DNA of 64,000 nucleotides from a bacterium M00.F.Ca.ET.205.01.1.1. Lineage in GTDB: Bacteria; Pseudomonadota; Alphaproteobacteria; Rhizobiales; Rhizobiaceae. Position numbers and translations under genes: made by a program. The DNA lies in NCBI GenBank assembly GCA_004791255.1, contig SRUQ01000002.1:713050-777049 (forward strand), given 5' to 3'. How positions within the stretch are numbered: the first letter of the stretch is position 1; every line of letters starts with the position of its first letter. Below are positions 18,703 through 27,300 of this stretch, piece by piece. The notes beneath the pieces were generated by a model that saw only the letters and a program-made list of their open reading frames with translations, ran no database searches and was not told where the DNA came from.

Positions 18703-19414
18703 TTTTTCTCTCCCATTGCGCCTGTAACGAGACCTTCGCGCGTAGCCCGGGCTGGCCGGAGTTCAGCGCGCCATCGACCTCAAATCCTGCAAGGGACAGC
18801 GCAAACGCTCGTGCAGGCCGATGCAAGGACAGCCAACCACTCAATGCCCTGAAAATAGTCCGCCCCTGCCCCCAGTCACAAATCTTGGAAACCCGCTCGA
18901 CTACGCCATGCTGCTGTATTTCTTTGCAATTTTATGAAAATATCTCGCATTTCGGCTAACCTTGACGGCAGCCGAACCAACATAGCCATATATTGCGAGC
19001 AGTTAAATTATAGCACTCAAAAATACCTATAAACTCACCTTGACCTCCAAGCAAGGGCACCCTCTTTACTTGGAGGCGAAACTCGCTGCCCTGGTTGTCA
19101 GATCAATGCGGACCTGACGTCCCGAACCCGATGTTGCGTTAATAGCGACCATCATCACGTTCCGGCGAGCAGAGCGTGGCGTTTGCCAAGCTAAGACATT
19201 CATCAAATGCCAAACAAGGCCCCGGGAGGTGCTTTGCGGCCGCCTGAAGAAGCGCGGCGAGAGCGAGGCGCTACCGGGGCTGCAGGCAAGGCTCGCCATG
19301 GCGATGCTCAAGGCGGACGTGCCGATCAGCTCGTCATGCCTGTGCCGGACAAGCGTGCAGTCAGCGCCAAGCTGCTGTCATTGACACGCCGCTGACTGGC
19401 GGCGTCTGTCTGCG
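18703..19414. other. AT-rich intergenic region, no supported gene
   Basis: This 712-bp gap contains a conspicuously AT-rich stretch (about 18895-19040) unlike the surrounding DNA, with many TA steps. It also holds an 8-bp perfect inverted repeat CCTCCAAG/CTTGGAGG at 19044-19076. The segment 19225-19395 has coding-like codon bias on the plus strand (a frame reading REVLCGRLKKRGESEALPGL) but no start or family match, so it may be a gene remnant. Confidence 0.5.
19044..19076. repeat. Inverted repeat, hairpin-forming
   Basis: CCTCCAAG (19044-19051) and CTTGGAGG (19069-19076) form a perfect 8-bp stem around 17 bases that themselves contain AGGG/CCCT. It stands at the border between AT-rich and GC-rich DNA. 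There is no T-run, so terminator function is uncertain. Confidence 0.5.
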
Positions 19415-20101
19415 CTACCTCAGCCACTTCTCATAATCCGACACCAACAAGTGCACCGGCGCGACATCCTCGTCGATGTTGGAGAAGCGGCCGATCGGCT
19501 CGCGGAAGACGTTGTCGGTGAGATCATCGTTGACGGTCGAGACTTCGCCGATCAGCACGTCCTTGCCTTCGGCCCAGAAGGCGTGCCAGACGCCGGGCAG
19601 CAGCGTGACGCTCTGGCCCGGATCGAGCTTCAGGAGCCCGCCGGCGGGCAGCCTGTGGATGGTGCCGTCGACAGGCACCGACACTTCGGCCTTGGGATCG
19701 ATGCCGCCGTCGCGGTCATGCATGAACAGTTCCAGCACCAGTTTGCCACCGCCGCGGTTGATGATGTCCTCGGCCTTGATGTTGTGGCGGTGCATCGGCG
19801 ACAGCTGGTCCTTGCGCGAGATCATGATCTTCTCGGCATAGAGCATGCCCATTCCCTTCTTCATGTCCTCGTAGCGGCCGTTGCGCACGGTGAACAGGAA
19901 CAGGCCGAGGTCCTTGAACTTCTCCTGGCCGTAATCGGTAATGTCCCAGCCGAGCCGCGAAGTGTAGATGGCCGAGGAATCGACCTGACGCGCCTTCATT
20001 TCCTCCGGCGACCAATAGGCGAAGGGCGGCATGATGTAGCCGAACGAGCGGATGAAAGCGTCGGCTTCGCGGATAATGTCGTTGATGGCGGAGCGTTTCA
20101 T
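19415..20101 (-). CDS. D-lyxose/D-mannose isomerase family protein
   Basis: A cupin-fold sugar isomerase of the D-lyxose isomerase family, interconverting D-lyxose and D-xylulose or D-mannose and D-fructose. The 228-residue protein carries the metal-binding cupin residues: His-x-His in LSPMHRHNIKAEDIINRGGG, Glu in LVLELFMHD, and His in LLPGVWHAFWAEG. Length and layout match the family. The ATG at 20101 (MKRSAINDIIREAD) is preceded by CGAGGAAC. It is divergent from the D-threonine-aldolase-like gene, with a 17-bp palindrome only 15 bases upstream of its start codon. Which sugar it uses cannot be told. Confidence 0.88.
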   Translation of the reverse strand: MKRSAINDIIREADAFIRSFGYIMPPFAYWSPEEMKARQVDSSAIYTSRLGWDITDYGQEKFKDLGLFLFTVRNGRYEDMKKGMGMLYAEKIMISRKDQLSPMHRHNIKAEDIINRGGGKLVLELFMHDRDGGIDPKAEVSVPVDGTIHRLPAGGLLKLDPGQSVTLLPGVWHAFWAEGKDVLIGEVSTVNDDLTDNVFREPIGRFSNIDEDVAPVHLLVSDYEKWLR

Positions 20102-20115
20102 GATCGTGTTCCTCG

Positions 20116-20132
20116 TGTCGACCTGGTCGACA
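20116..20132. promoter_or_regulatory. 17-bp perfect palindrome, candidate operator
   Basis: TGTCGACC-T-GGTCGACA is a perfect 8-bp inverted repeat around one base. It lies immediately upstream of the lyxose isomerase gene and in the shared region with the divergent gene at 20284, so it is a good candidate binding site for a dimeric repressor of the LacI or GntR type. No regulator gene is adjacent. Confidence 0.6.
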
Positions 20133-20283
20133 GATCGCATAGCCGAAGCCTGATCCGGTGTCGATCCGTCTTGGGGTCCACCAGGCGCTGCTGGCGCATG
20201 GACCACAGATCAGCTCCGCTGGCCACGTGACATCATGCGCTTTCGAGGCCATAAACCCTGCACATTTCCAGGGGTGACCGACG

Positions 20284-21342
20284 ATGCCGACCATCCATGA
20301 TCTCGATACGCCGTCGATCCTGATCGACGCCGCCCGCGCCGAAGCCAACATTGCCCGCGCCCAGGCGCATGCGGACAGGAACGGGCTGACGCTCAGGCCA
20401 CATATCAAGACCCACAAACTGCCCTACTGGGCAAAGAAGCAGATGGCGGCCGGCGCCGTCGGCATCACCTGCCAGAAGATCGGTGAGGCCGAGGTGATGG
20501 CCGATGCCGGGCTCGATGATATTTTTCTGCCCTACAACATCCTTGGCCGCGCCAAGCTGGAGCGGCTTCTGGCGCTGCATGGCCGGGTTGCCCTTTCGGT
20601 GACGGCGGACAGCAAGGAAACGCTGGAGGGGCTGGCCGCGACCTTCACCGATGCCGGCCACAGACTGCCGGTGCTGGTCGAATGCGATACCGGCATGGGC
20701 CGCTGCGGCGTGCAGACGGCCGACGAAGCGCTGGCATTGGCGAAAATCATCGACCAGGCGAAGGGCCTCGCCTTTGGCGGATTGATGACCTACCCGGCCG
20801 CCGGCCGTGCGGCGGAGGCGGAGGCATGGCTTGCCGGCGCCAAGCAGATGCTGGCCGCCGCGGGCCTCGCCTGCGAGCGCATCTCCAGCGGCGGCACGCC
20901 TGACATGTGGCGATCGAGCGACCACAACGTCGTCACCGAATACCGACCGGGCACCTACATCTACCTCGACCGCTATCAGGTCGCCAAAGGCGTTGGCGGC
21001 CTCGACGACTGCGCGCTGACGGTGCTGTCGACCGTGGTCAGCCATCCGACACCAACGCGCGCCATCCTCGATGCCGGCAGCAAGGCGCTGTCCTCGGACA
21101 CGCTGGGACTGAAGGATTTCGGCGAATTGCTCGGCCTGCCCGGCGCGCGGGTCACCGGCCTCAGCGAAGAACATGGCACCGTCACACTGTCCGACGGCGC
21201 CGACCTTCGCATCGGCGAGCGCGTGCGCGTGGTGCCCGATCATTGCTGTGTGGTGACGAACCTGTTCGACCAGGTGCATCTGATCGACGGCGACAAGGTG
21301 CTGGAGACGTTGCCGGTGGCGGCAAGGGGTCGGATGGGTTGA
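20284..21342 (+). CDS. D-threonine aldolase / D-serine dehydratase-like PLP enzyme (DSD1 family)
   Basis: A fold-type III PLP enzyme of 352 residues with an N-terminal alanine-racemase-like TIM barrel and a C-terminal DSD domain. The PLP-binding lysine is in RPHIKTHKLPYWAKKQ near residue 43. The C-terminal metal-site motif PDHCCVVTNLFD near residues 319-330 supplies the His and Cys that hold zinc in D-serine dehydratase and D-threonine aldolase relatives. The reaction is probably cleavage or dehydration of a D-3-hydroxy amino acid; the exact substrate is unknown. The ATG at 20284 directly follows a GGGGTGACCGACG stretch. It is divergent from the lyxose isomerase gene. Confidence 0.88.
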   Translation: MPTIHDLDTPSILIDAARAEANIARAQAHADRNGLTLRPHIKTHKLPYWAKKQMAAGAVGITCQKIGEAEVMADAGLDDIFLPYNILGRAKLERLLALHGRVALSVTADSKETLEGLAATFTDAGHRLPVLVECDTGMGRCGVQTADEALALAKIIDQAKGLAFGGLMTYPAAGRAAEAEAWLAGAKQMLAAAGLACERISSGGTPDMWRSSDHNVVTEYRPGTYIYLDRYQVAKGVGGLDDCALTVLSTVVSHPTPTRAILDAGSKALSSDTLGLKDFGELLGLPGARVTGLSEEHGTVTLSDGADLRIGERVRVVPDHCCVVTNLFDQVHLIDGDKVLETLPVAARGRMG

Positions 21343-21376
21343 GGCTCGCCAGAGTTTGACTGGCTACCAGGAGAGC

Positions 21377-22135
21377 TTACTGCCGCTCCGCCTGCCTCGC
21401 CGCAACCCTGCGCATCGCCGTCACCCGGCGGCGGAAAATCTCCGTGCGCATCGCCATCAGGTGCAACGCGAAGAACAGCACAGTGAAGCCGAGCGCCATC
21501 GCCAGCAGCGGCCACAGCATCGAGGGGTCGATGGTCGAGCCGCCCATGCGGAACACCGAGGCCGGCTGGTGCAGCGTGTTCCACCAGTCAACTGAGAATT
21601 TGATGATCGGGATGTTGATGAAGCCGACCAGCGTGATGATGGCGGCGGCCCAGGCGGCGCGGCTGGCATCGTCGAGCGCACGGGTCAGCGCGATGATACC
21701 GAGATACATCAGGAACAGCACGAACACTGAGGTCAGCCGCGCGTCCCACACCCACCAGGTGCCCCACATTGGCTTGCCCCAGATCGAACCGGTGATGAGC
21801 GCCAATGCGGTGAAGACGGCACCTATGGGGGCTGCGGATTTCAGCGCGACATCGGCGAGCGGATGGCGCCACACCAGCGTGCCGAACGCCGCGACCGCCA
21901 TCAGCGTGTAGCACATCATGGCGAGCCAGGCGAAAGGCACGTGGATGTACATGATGCGCACCGTGATGCCTTGCTGGAAATCCTCCGGCGCGACGAAGCT
22001 CATATAGAGCCCGACGGCGAGGATCAGCGCCGCTATTGTCGCCAGCCAAGGCACCAGCCTGTCGGCCAGCGCCACGAAGCGTGTCGGGTTGGCAAGGTCG
22101 GCCCAGCCGTTCAGGCGTGAGGTGGTATCGCTCAT
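21377..22135 (-). CDS. ccmC: Heme exporter protein CcmC (cytochrome c biogenesis)
   Basis: CcmC is the inner-membrane heme handling protein that attaches heme to CcmE in system I cytochrome c maturation. The 252-residue protein has six hydrophobic segments and the signature tryptophan-rich periplasmic motif WGKPMWGTWWVWDARLTS. Conserved His residues lie in IMYIHVPFAW and WWNTLHQPAS, both expected heme axial ligands. The usual partners are missing: upstream is ndvA and the 3' end abuts a convergent gene 35 bases away, leaving no room for ccmD. ccmA and ccmB must be elsewhere. Confidence 0.93.
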   Translation of the reverse strand: MSDTTSRLNGWADLANPTRFVALADRLVPWLATIAALILAVGLYMSFVAPEDFQQGITVRIMYIHVPFAWLAMMCYTLMAVAAFGTLVWRHPLADVALKSAAPIGAVFTALALITGSIWGKPMWGTWWVWDARLTSVFVLFLMYLGIIALTRALDDASRAAWAAAIITLVGFINIPIIKFSVDWWNTLHQPASVFRMGGSTIDPSMLWPLLAMALGFTVLFFALHLMAMRTEIFRRRVTAMRRVAARQAERQ

Positions 22136-22196
22136 GCGGCCTTAAATAAACCGACCGCGTGTTTGGAGCAATCGAGTGCTGGTGTCGCAGGTCGAA

Positions 22197-22230
22197 TCTT
22201 CCCTTCTCCCTCTTGAGGGAGAAGGGAAGA
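22197..22230. terminator. Long perfect hairpin between ndvA and ccmC
   Basis: A 16-bp perfect inverted repeat (TCTTCCCTTCTCCCTC and its complement) with a two-base centre lies just past the ndvA stop codon and upstream of ccmC. It probably terminates ndvA transcripts. The sequence also belongs to the CCCTTCTCCCT/AGGGAGAAGGG family of dispersed hairpins found at 41.33 kb. Confidence 0.65.
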
Positions 22231-22237
22231 CCAGCTC

Positions 22238-24010
22238 TCAGGCAGCCTCGCCCTGAACGGAGCGGCTGAGGCGGCGGACTTCCTCGTCGTTGAGCAGGCC
22301 GCCGGCGCGCAGCAGGCTGGCGAAGCGGCCGTTGCGCAGCGACAATTCGGCGAAGCCGCCCATTTCGACCACCCTGCCCTTGTCCATGAATACGACCAGA
22401 TCGGCGTCGCGAACGGTGGTCAGACGGTGGGCGATGATGAAGGTCGTGCGGTCGCGGCGCAACTCGTCGATCGCTTCCTTGACGCGGTCTTCGGTCTCGA
22501 CGTCGAGCGCGCTGGTCGCCTCGTCGAGCACCAGGATCGGTGCGTCCTTCAGCACGGCACGGGCAATGGCGATGCGCTGGCGTTCGCCGCCGGACAGCTG
22601 GCCGCCACGTTCGCCGACCACCGTGTCGTAGCCATTGCTCTTGGCCAAGATGAAGTCCCGGGCGGCCGCCGCATTGGCCGCGGCGTGAACCTCGTCGTAG
22701 GTCGCATCGGCACGGCCGACGCGGATGTTGTCCTCGATGGAGCGATTGAGCAGGCCGGCGTCCTGGAACACGGTGGCGATCGAATGGCGCAGCGACTTGC
22801 GGGTCACCGTGCGGGTGTCGATGCCGTCGATCAGGATACGGCCGCTGGACGGCGTGAAGACGCGCTGCAGCATGTTGATGAGCGTGGTCTTGCCGGCGCC
22901 GGTCGGACCGACAATGGCGACCGTCTGGCCGGCCTGGACCTCGAAGGAAACGTCGCTGACGCCCTGCCCCGAATTTGCGAACTCGAAGCCGACATTCTCG
23001 AAACGAACATGGCCGGTGACGTTGGTGAGATCGCGCAAGCCGTCCGGCTCGGCAGCATCGGCGGCCGAGTCCTCGAGCTTATAGAAGTCCTCGAGCTTGG
23101 CGCGGGCTTCTGAAATCTGGTTGGCGAAAGCCGACATCTGGTCGAGCCGCGAGATCAGCAGCGCGGCGAAGCCGGTAAAGGCGATGACGTCGCCGACACG
23201 CAGCTGGCCATGGGTAACCAGATACGCGCCGATCAGCAGCACGACCATCATCGAGATGGTCGACGACAGGCGGTTGAGCGCATTGGCGATGGCCCACCAG
23301 TCAAGCACGGGGTTCTGGGCATCGAGCAGGTTCTTGACATAGCGGCGCAGCGTATCGGCCTCGTGGCCGAGCCGGTTGTAGCTCTGCAGCACGGCGACGT
23401 TGCTGACGGAGTCAGTCACATGCGCGAAGACCTGGTGGTAGTGGCGCTCGACGGCGGCCTGGCCTGCCTTGGTGCGCCTCATCACCAGGCGGCCGATGCC
23501 CACATAGAGCACGCCGAGCCCGAGCAGGACCAGCGACATACGCACGTCCATGCTAAGCGCCGTCGGCACCAGAAGGACAAGCGCCACAGCCGTGGACAGA
23601 TGCTGACGCATGAATTCGAGCCAAAGGCTGAACAGGGTCTCGACGGCACGCAGCAACGTGTGCAGCGCATTCGAGGTGCCGCGCTGGTGGTGCCAGGCGA
23701 GCGGCATTGTGATCACGCGCTCGAACGACTGGCACAGCACCTCGCTGCGCCGGGCGTGTGCAAAGCGGTCGGCACCGCGCGCCACCAGCACGAAAGCGAT
23801 GACGTTGAACGCGCCAAGGCCCGCCCACATGGCAAGCGTTGAGAAAACCGAGCCATGCGCGGAAATCGCGTCGATCACCCGGCCGAACAGGATCGGCTCC
23901 AAGATGGCGATGGCAGCAAGGGCGACGTTGGCTGCACAAATCAGCGCTACGCGCTTCTTGTCGGTCGCGAGATAACCCAAAGCTCGCCAGTAGATTTGCA
24001 GAAGTGACAC
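22238..24010 (-). CDS. ndvA: Cyclic beta-1,2-glucan ABC exporter NdvA/ChvA
   Basis: A 590-residue homodimeric-type ABC exporter with an N-terminal six-helix permease domain and a C-terminal ATPase. Walker A is GPTGAGKTTLIN near residue 370, the signature is LSGGERQRIAIARAVL near 473, and Walker B is ILVLDEATSALD near 493. The N-terminus SLLQIYWRALGYLATDKKRV matches NdvA/ChvA proteins, which export cyclic beta-(1,2)-glucan to the periplasm for osmoadaptation and host interaction. The start is the GTG at 24010 (VSLLQIYW), which has GGCGGAG eight bases upstream; an ATG at 24031 is less likely. It lies downstream of ndvB, which makes the substrate. Confidence 0.93.
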   Translation of the reverse strand: MSLLQIYWRALGYLATDKKRVALICAANVALAAIAILEPILFGRVIDAISAHGSVFSTLAMWAGLGAFNVIAFVLVARGADRFAHARRSEVLCQSFERVITMPLAWHHQRGTSNALHTLLRAVETLFSLWLEFMRQHLSTAVALVLLVPTALSMDVRMSLVLLGLGVLYVGIGRLVMRRTKAGQAAVERHYHQVFAHVTDSVSNVAVLQSYNRLGHEADTLRRYVKNLLDAQNPVLDWWAIANALNRLSSTISMMVVLLIGAYLVTHGQLRVGDVIAFTGFAALLISRLDQMSAFANQISEARAKLEDFYKLEDSAADAAEPDGLRDLTNVTGHVRFENVGFEFANSGQGVSDVSFEVQAGQTVAIVGPTGAGKTTLINMLQRVFTPSSGRILIDGIDTRTVTRKSLRHSIATVFQDAGLLNRSIEDNIRVGRADATYDEVHAAANAAAARDFILAKSNGYDTVVGERGGQLSGGERQRIAIARAVLKDAPILVLDEATSALDVETEDRVKEAIDELRRDRTTFIIAHRLTTVRDADLVVFMDKGRVVEMGGFAELSLRNGRFASLLRAGGLLNDEEVRRLSRSVQGEAA

Positions 24011-24378
24011 TTCAGCTACTCCGCCATACATTCATCGGGCACTGCTAAATTGTGCACTGCACCATTTCCTGACACGTATCGGTTAACGCGTCGCAAAACA
24101 ATGCCCGTCTATCGCTTCCGTTCCCATTTGGCGAACAAAAGATGACGACGATGCGAAATCTGACGTGATGACCTAACGGTTTGAGATAAAAGGTGAAATG
24201 TCAGCCTTGCGGCAAAATCATGGCAGCCGGTGTGCGCTGCCACATTTTTAATCACCGCCAGCTGGCTTAGCGCTCCCTGACACAGCGAACCGGCGTCAAC
24301 GCGGAGAGCGCACAAATAGACACAAGACTAGGTCGAGCGCCCAAGGGGGCGCTCGACATATGGACTAACCGCCTGATC
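24011..24378. other. Gap between ndvB and ndvA
   Basis: This 368-bp gap on the ndvB-to-ndvA path contains the hairpin at 24332-24357 next to the ndvB stop. The remainder has moderate AT content and no supported gene. An independent ndvA promoter probably lies here, since the two genes are not closely coupled. Confidence 0.5.
24332..24357 (-). terminator. Hairpin downstream of ndvB
   Basis: A perfect 11-bp stem GTCGAGCGCCC/GGGCGCTCGAC with a four-base loop lies 21 bases past the ndvB stop. In the direction of ndvB transcription it is followed by CTAGTCTTGTGTCTATTTG, which is T-rich but not a clean T-run. Confidence 0.6.
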
Positions 24379-27300
24379 TTACTCAGGTATCCTGACCACG
24401 ACCTCGGCCTTTTCACCGGCTTTCGGTGTGAAGGCAGCGGACTTCGTCTTGGAACCATTGACTTCAAGCGAGATCGACTTCGTCTTTTTGTCGCGAATGA
24501 CGCGAAGCTTGACCTCGGCATCCAGCATCTTGAGCGTGGCCGCGTAACCATCCCAGTGGCTGGGCAGCCTCGGCTTGAACGTGATCTGCTTGCCGCGCCG
24601 CTCGATGCCGAGAATGCCCTCCACCGCCGCGCGGTACAGCCAGCCGGCCGAGCCCGTATACCAGGTCCAGCCACCACGGCCGCCCTTGTTGCCTGTGGCA
24701 TGGCCGTCGCCGGCATAGATATCGGCGGCAACCACATAGGGTTCGACGCGGTAGAGTTCGGCCGAGGCCGCGTCTGTCGCATGGTTGACGGGGTTCAGCA
24801 TCGAGAAACAGCGGTAGGCTTCGTCGGTCTGCCCCATTTCGGCAAGCGCGATAACGAACCAGGTCGCCGCATGGGTGTATTGGCCGCCATTTTCGCGCAC
24901 GCCGGGCGGATAGCTCTTGATGTAGCCCGGATCCTTCTCCGTCTTCGAGAAGGGCGGCGTGAACAGCTTGACGATCTTGAACTCGTCGTCGACGAGCAGC
25001 TTCGTCGCCTGCTGCATGGCCGTCGTCGACCGTGCCGGGTCGCCCTCACCCGAGAGCACGCTCCAGGACTGGGCGATGGAGTCGATCTTGCACTCCTGCG
25101 ACGTGCGCGAGCCCAGCGGGGTGCCGTCGTCGAAGCTGCCGCGCCGGTACCATTCGCCGTCCCACGCCGTGCTTTCGAGCGCGCGCTTCAACACATCGGC
25201 ATGCTTTGCCCAGGCCTGCGCGCGCTTGGCGTCGCCCTCGGTCTTGGCGACGGCGGCAAAGTCGCCCAGCGTCTTCAACAGGAACCAGCCAAGCCAGACG
25301 CTCTCGCCCTTGCCGTGTTCGCCGACGCGGTTCATGCCGTCGTTCCAGTCGCCGCCCAGGATCAGCGGCAGCCCGGCCGAGCTGCTGCGCGCAATGGCAA
25401 GGTCGAGTGCGCGCGCGCAATGGTCGTAGAGGGACGCCGTCTTTTTCAATGTCTCCGGCGTGAAGAAGGCGTCATGCTCGCCCTCGCCCAGCGCCTGGCC
25501 ATCGATGAACGGCAGTTGCTCCTTCAGGATGGTTGCGTCGCCTGTCACCGTGAGATAGCGCACCGTGGCGTGGGCGAGCCACACCACGTCATCGGAGATC
25601 AGCGTGCGCACGCCCGCTCCGGTGCGCGGCAGCCACCAGTGCTGCACGTCGCCTTCCGGGAACTGCCGGCGCGCCGCGTTGAGGATCTGGTCGCGCGCCA
25701 GTTTGGGCTCATGCGCCAGCAGGGCCAGCGTGTCCTGCAACTGGTCGCGGAAGCCGAAAGCGCCGCTGGCCTGGTAGAAGGCCGAGCGAGCGCGGATGCG
25801 GCAGGCAAGGCTCTGATAGGGCAGCCAGTGGTTGACCATGGCGTCGAGCGCCTTGTCGGGCGTCTCGACCTGGATGGTGTCGAGGAAGCCGCGCCAGTCG
25901 CGCTCATTGTCAGCCAGCCGCTTGTCGAAATCCTTGCCGCGATGCTTCTGCACCAGGGCGCTCGCCTCTTCGGTGGAGTCGGCATCGCCGAGCAGCCAGA
26001 GCAGCGTCACGTCGCCGCCGGCCGGGATGTCGATGTCGCGGGCGATCGCCGCGCAGGGATCGTCTCCGGCCTCGACGCGGCCTGAGAGCGCAGCGCCACT
26101 CAGCACCGCCTGCGGCAGCTCGCTGGTGCCGTGCCGGCCGAGGAACTCGAAGCGATCCGTCGTCACCGAATGCACGCCGCCATCCGCGGCGAGGAAGGCG
26201 ACGCGCTCACTGAAATCGAGCCCATAGGGGTTTTGCGCCAGCAGCGCACCGGTGGCCGCGTCGCGCGAGGGGACGATGGTCGCGGCCGTGCGCGACCGAT
26301 GCCCGCCGAGCACCCATTCGGCATAGGCATAAATGCGCAGCCGCGCCGGCACCGGGCCGGCATTCTGGATGCGCAACCTCGAAATCTTCACCGGGTCGAC
26401 CGGGTCGACGACATGGGTCAGGTCCATCGACAAGGGCCCACGCTTCGAGCGGAAGGTCGAGAAGCCCTGGCCGTGCCAGGTCTCGTAGGTCATCGAGGCA
26501 TCGCGCACCACGGCGGCGATAGGCGAGAATGCCCTGCCGCTGGCATGGTCGTAGATATAGATGCCCTCGCCCGGCCGGTTCGAGACCGGGTCGTTCGACC
26601 ATGGCGTCAGCTGATAGTCGCGGCTGTTGCGGCTCCAGGTGAAGGCAGCACCTTCGGCAGAGGTATGGAAGCCGAACGAGGCATTGGAAATGACGTTGAT
26701 CCATGGCTGGGGCGTGGTGCTCTGGCCGGCGAGGCGTACGACATAGTGCCGCCCGTCACCTTCGAAGCCGCCAAACCCGTTCCATTGGCTGAGCCCGGTT
26801 CCGTCGGCGCGGCCCTCCCCTGGCGCCAGCCAGGCAACTGCCTGGGGCGCCACGGGCAACGCCGCCTGCGGCGCGGCATCGCGCGACTGCAAAGCAGCTG
26901 CCTCGGCGCGCTCGATCTGATCGAAGATAGTGCCGTTGCGCGTATGCAGGACCACCCGCGCGACCGCCAGCAGCGTCTTGTAGGTGACCTCGTCCATCAG
27001 GTCGCGGCGCACGGCGAAGATGTGCTGGCGCGGCCCGAGTTCCTTGCCGCGCAAGCGGCTGTTTTCGCACAGGGATTCGACCGCGCGCTGCAGGTCCTGG
27101 ACATAGGATGAGGCCTGCTCGTTGACGACGACGAAGTCGATCATCATGCCACGGGTGCGCATATACTCCTGGAAACGCAGCGCCTGGGCGACGATTTCGA
27201 GGTCGGCGACGTCGCCGATCCTGACGAGAAAGATCGGGAAATCGCCCGAAATGCTGGTCGGCCACAGGCTGGACTGCTTGCCCAGTCCCGAGGCGATGGC

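Noticed and set aside
19066..19395. Short frames on both strands in the gap before the lyxose isomerase gene
   Set aside because: Neither has a start signal or family match; at most a gene remnant, so not annotated as coding.
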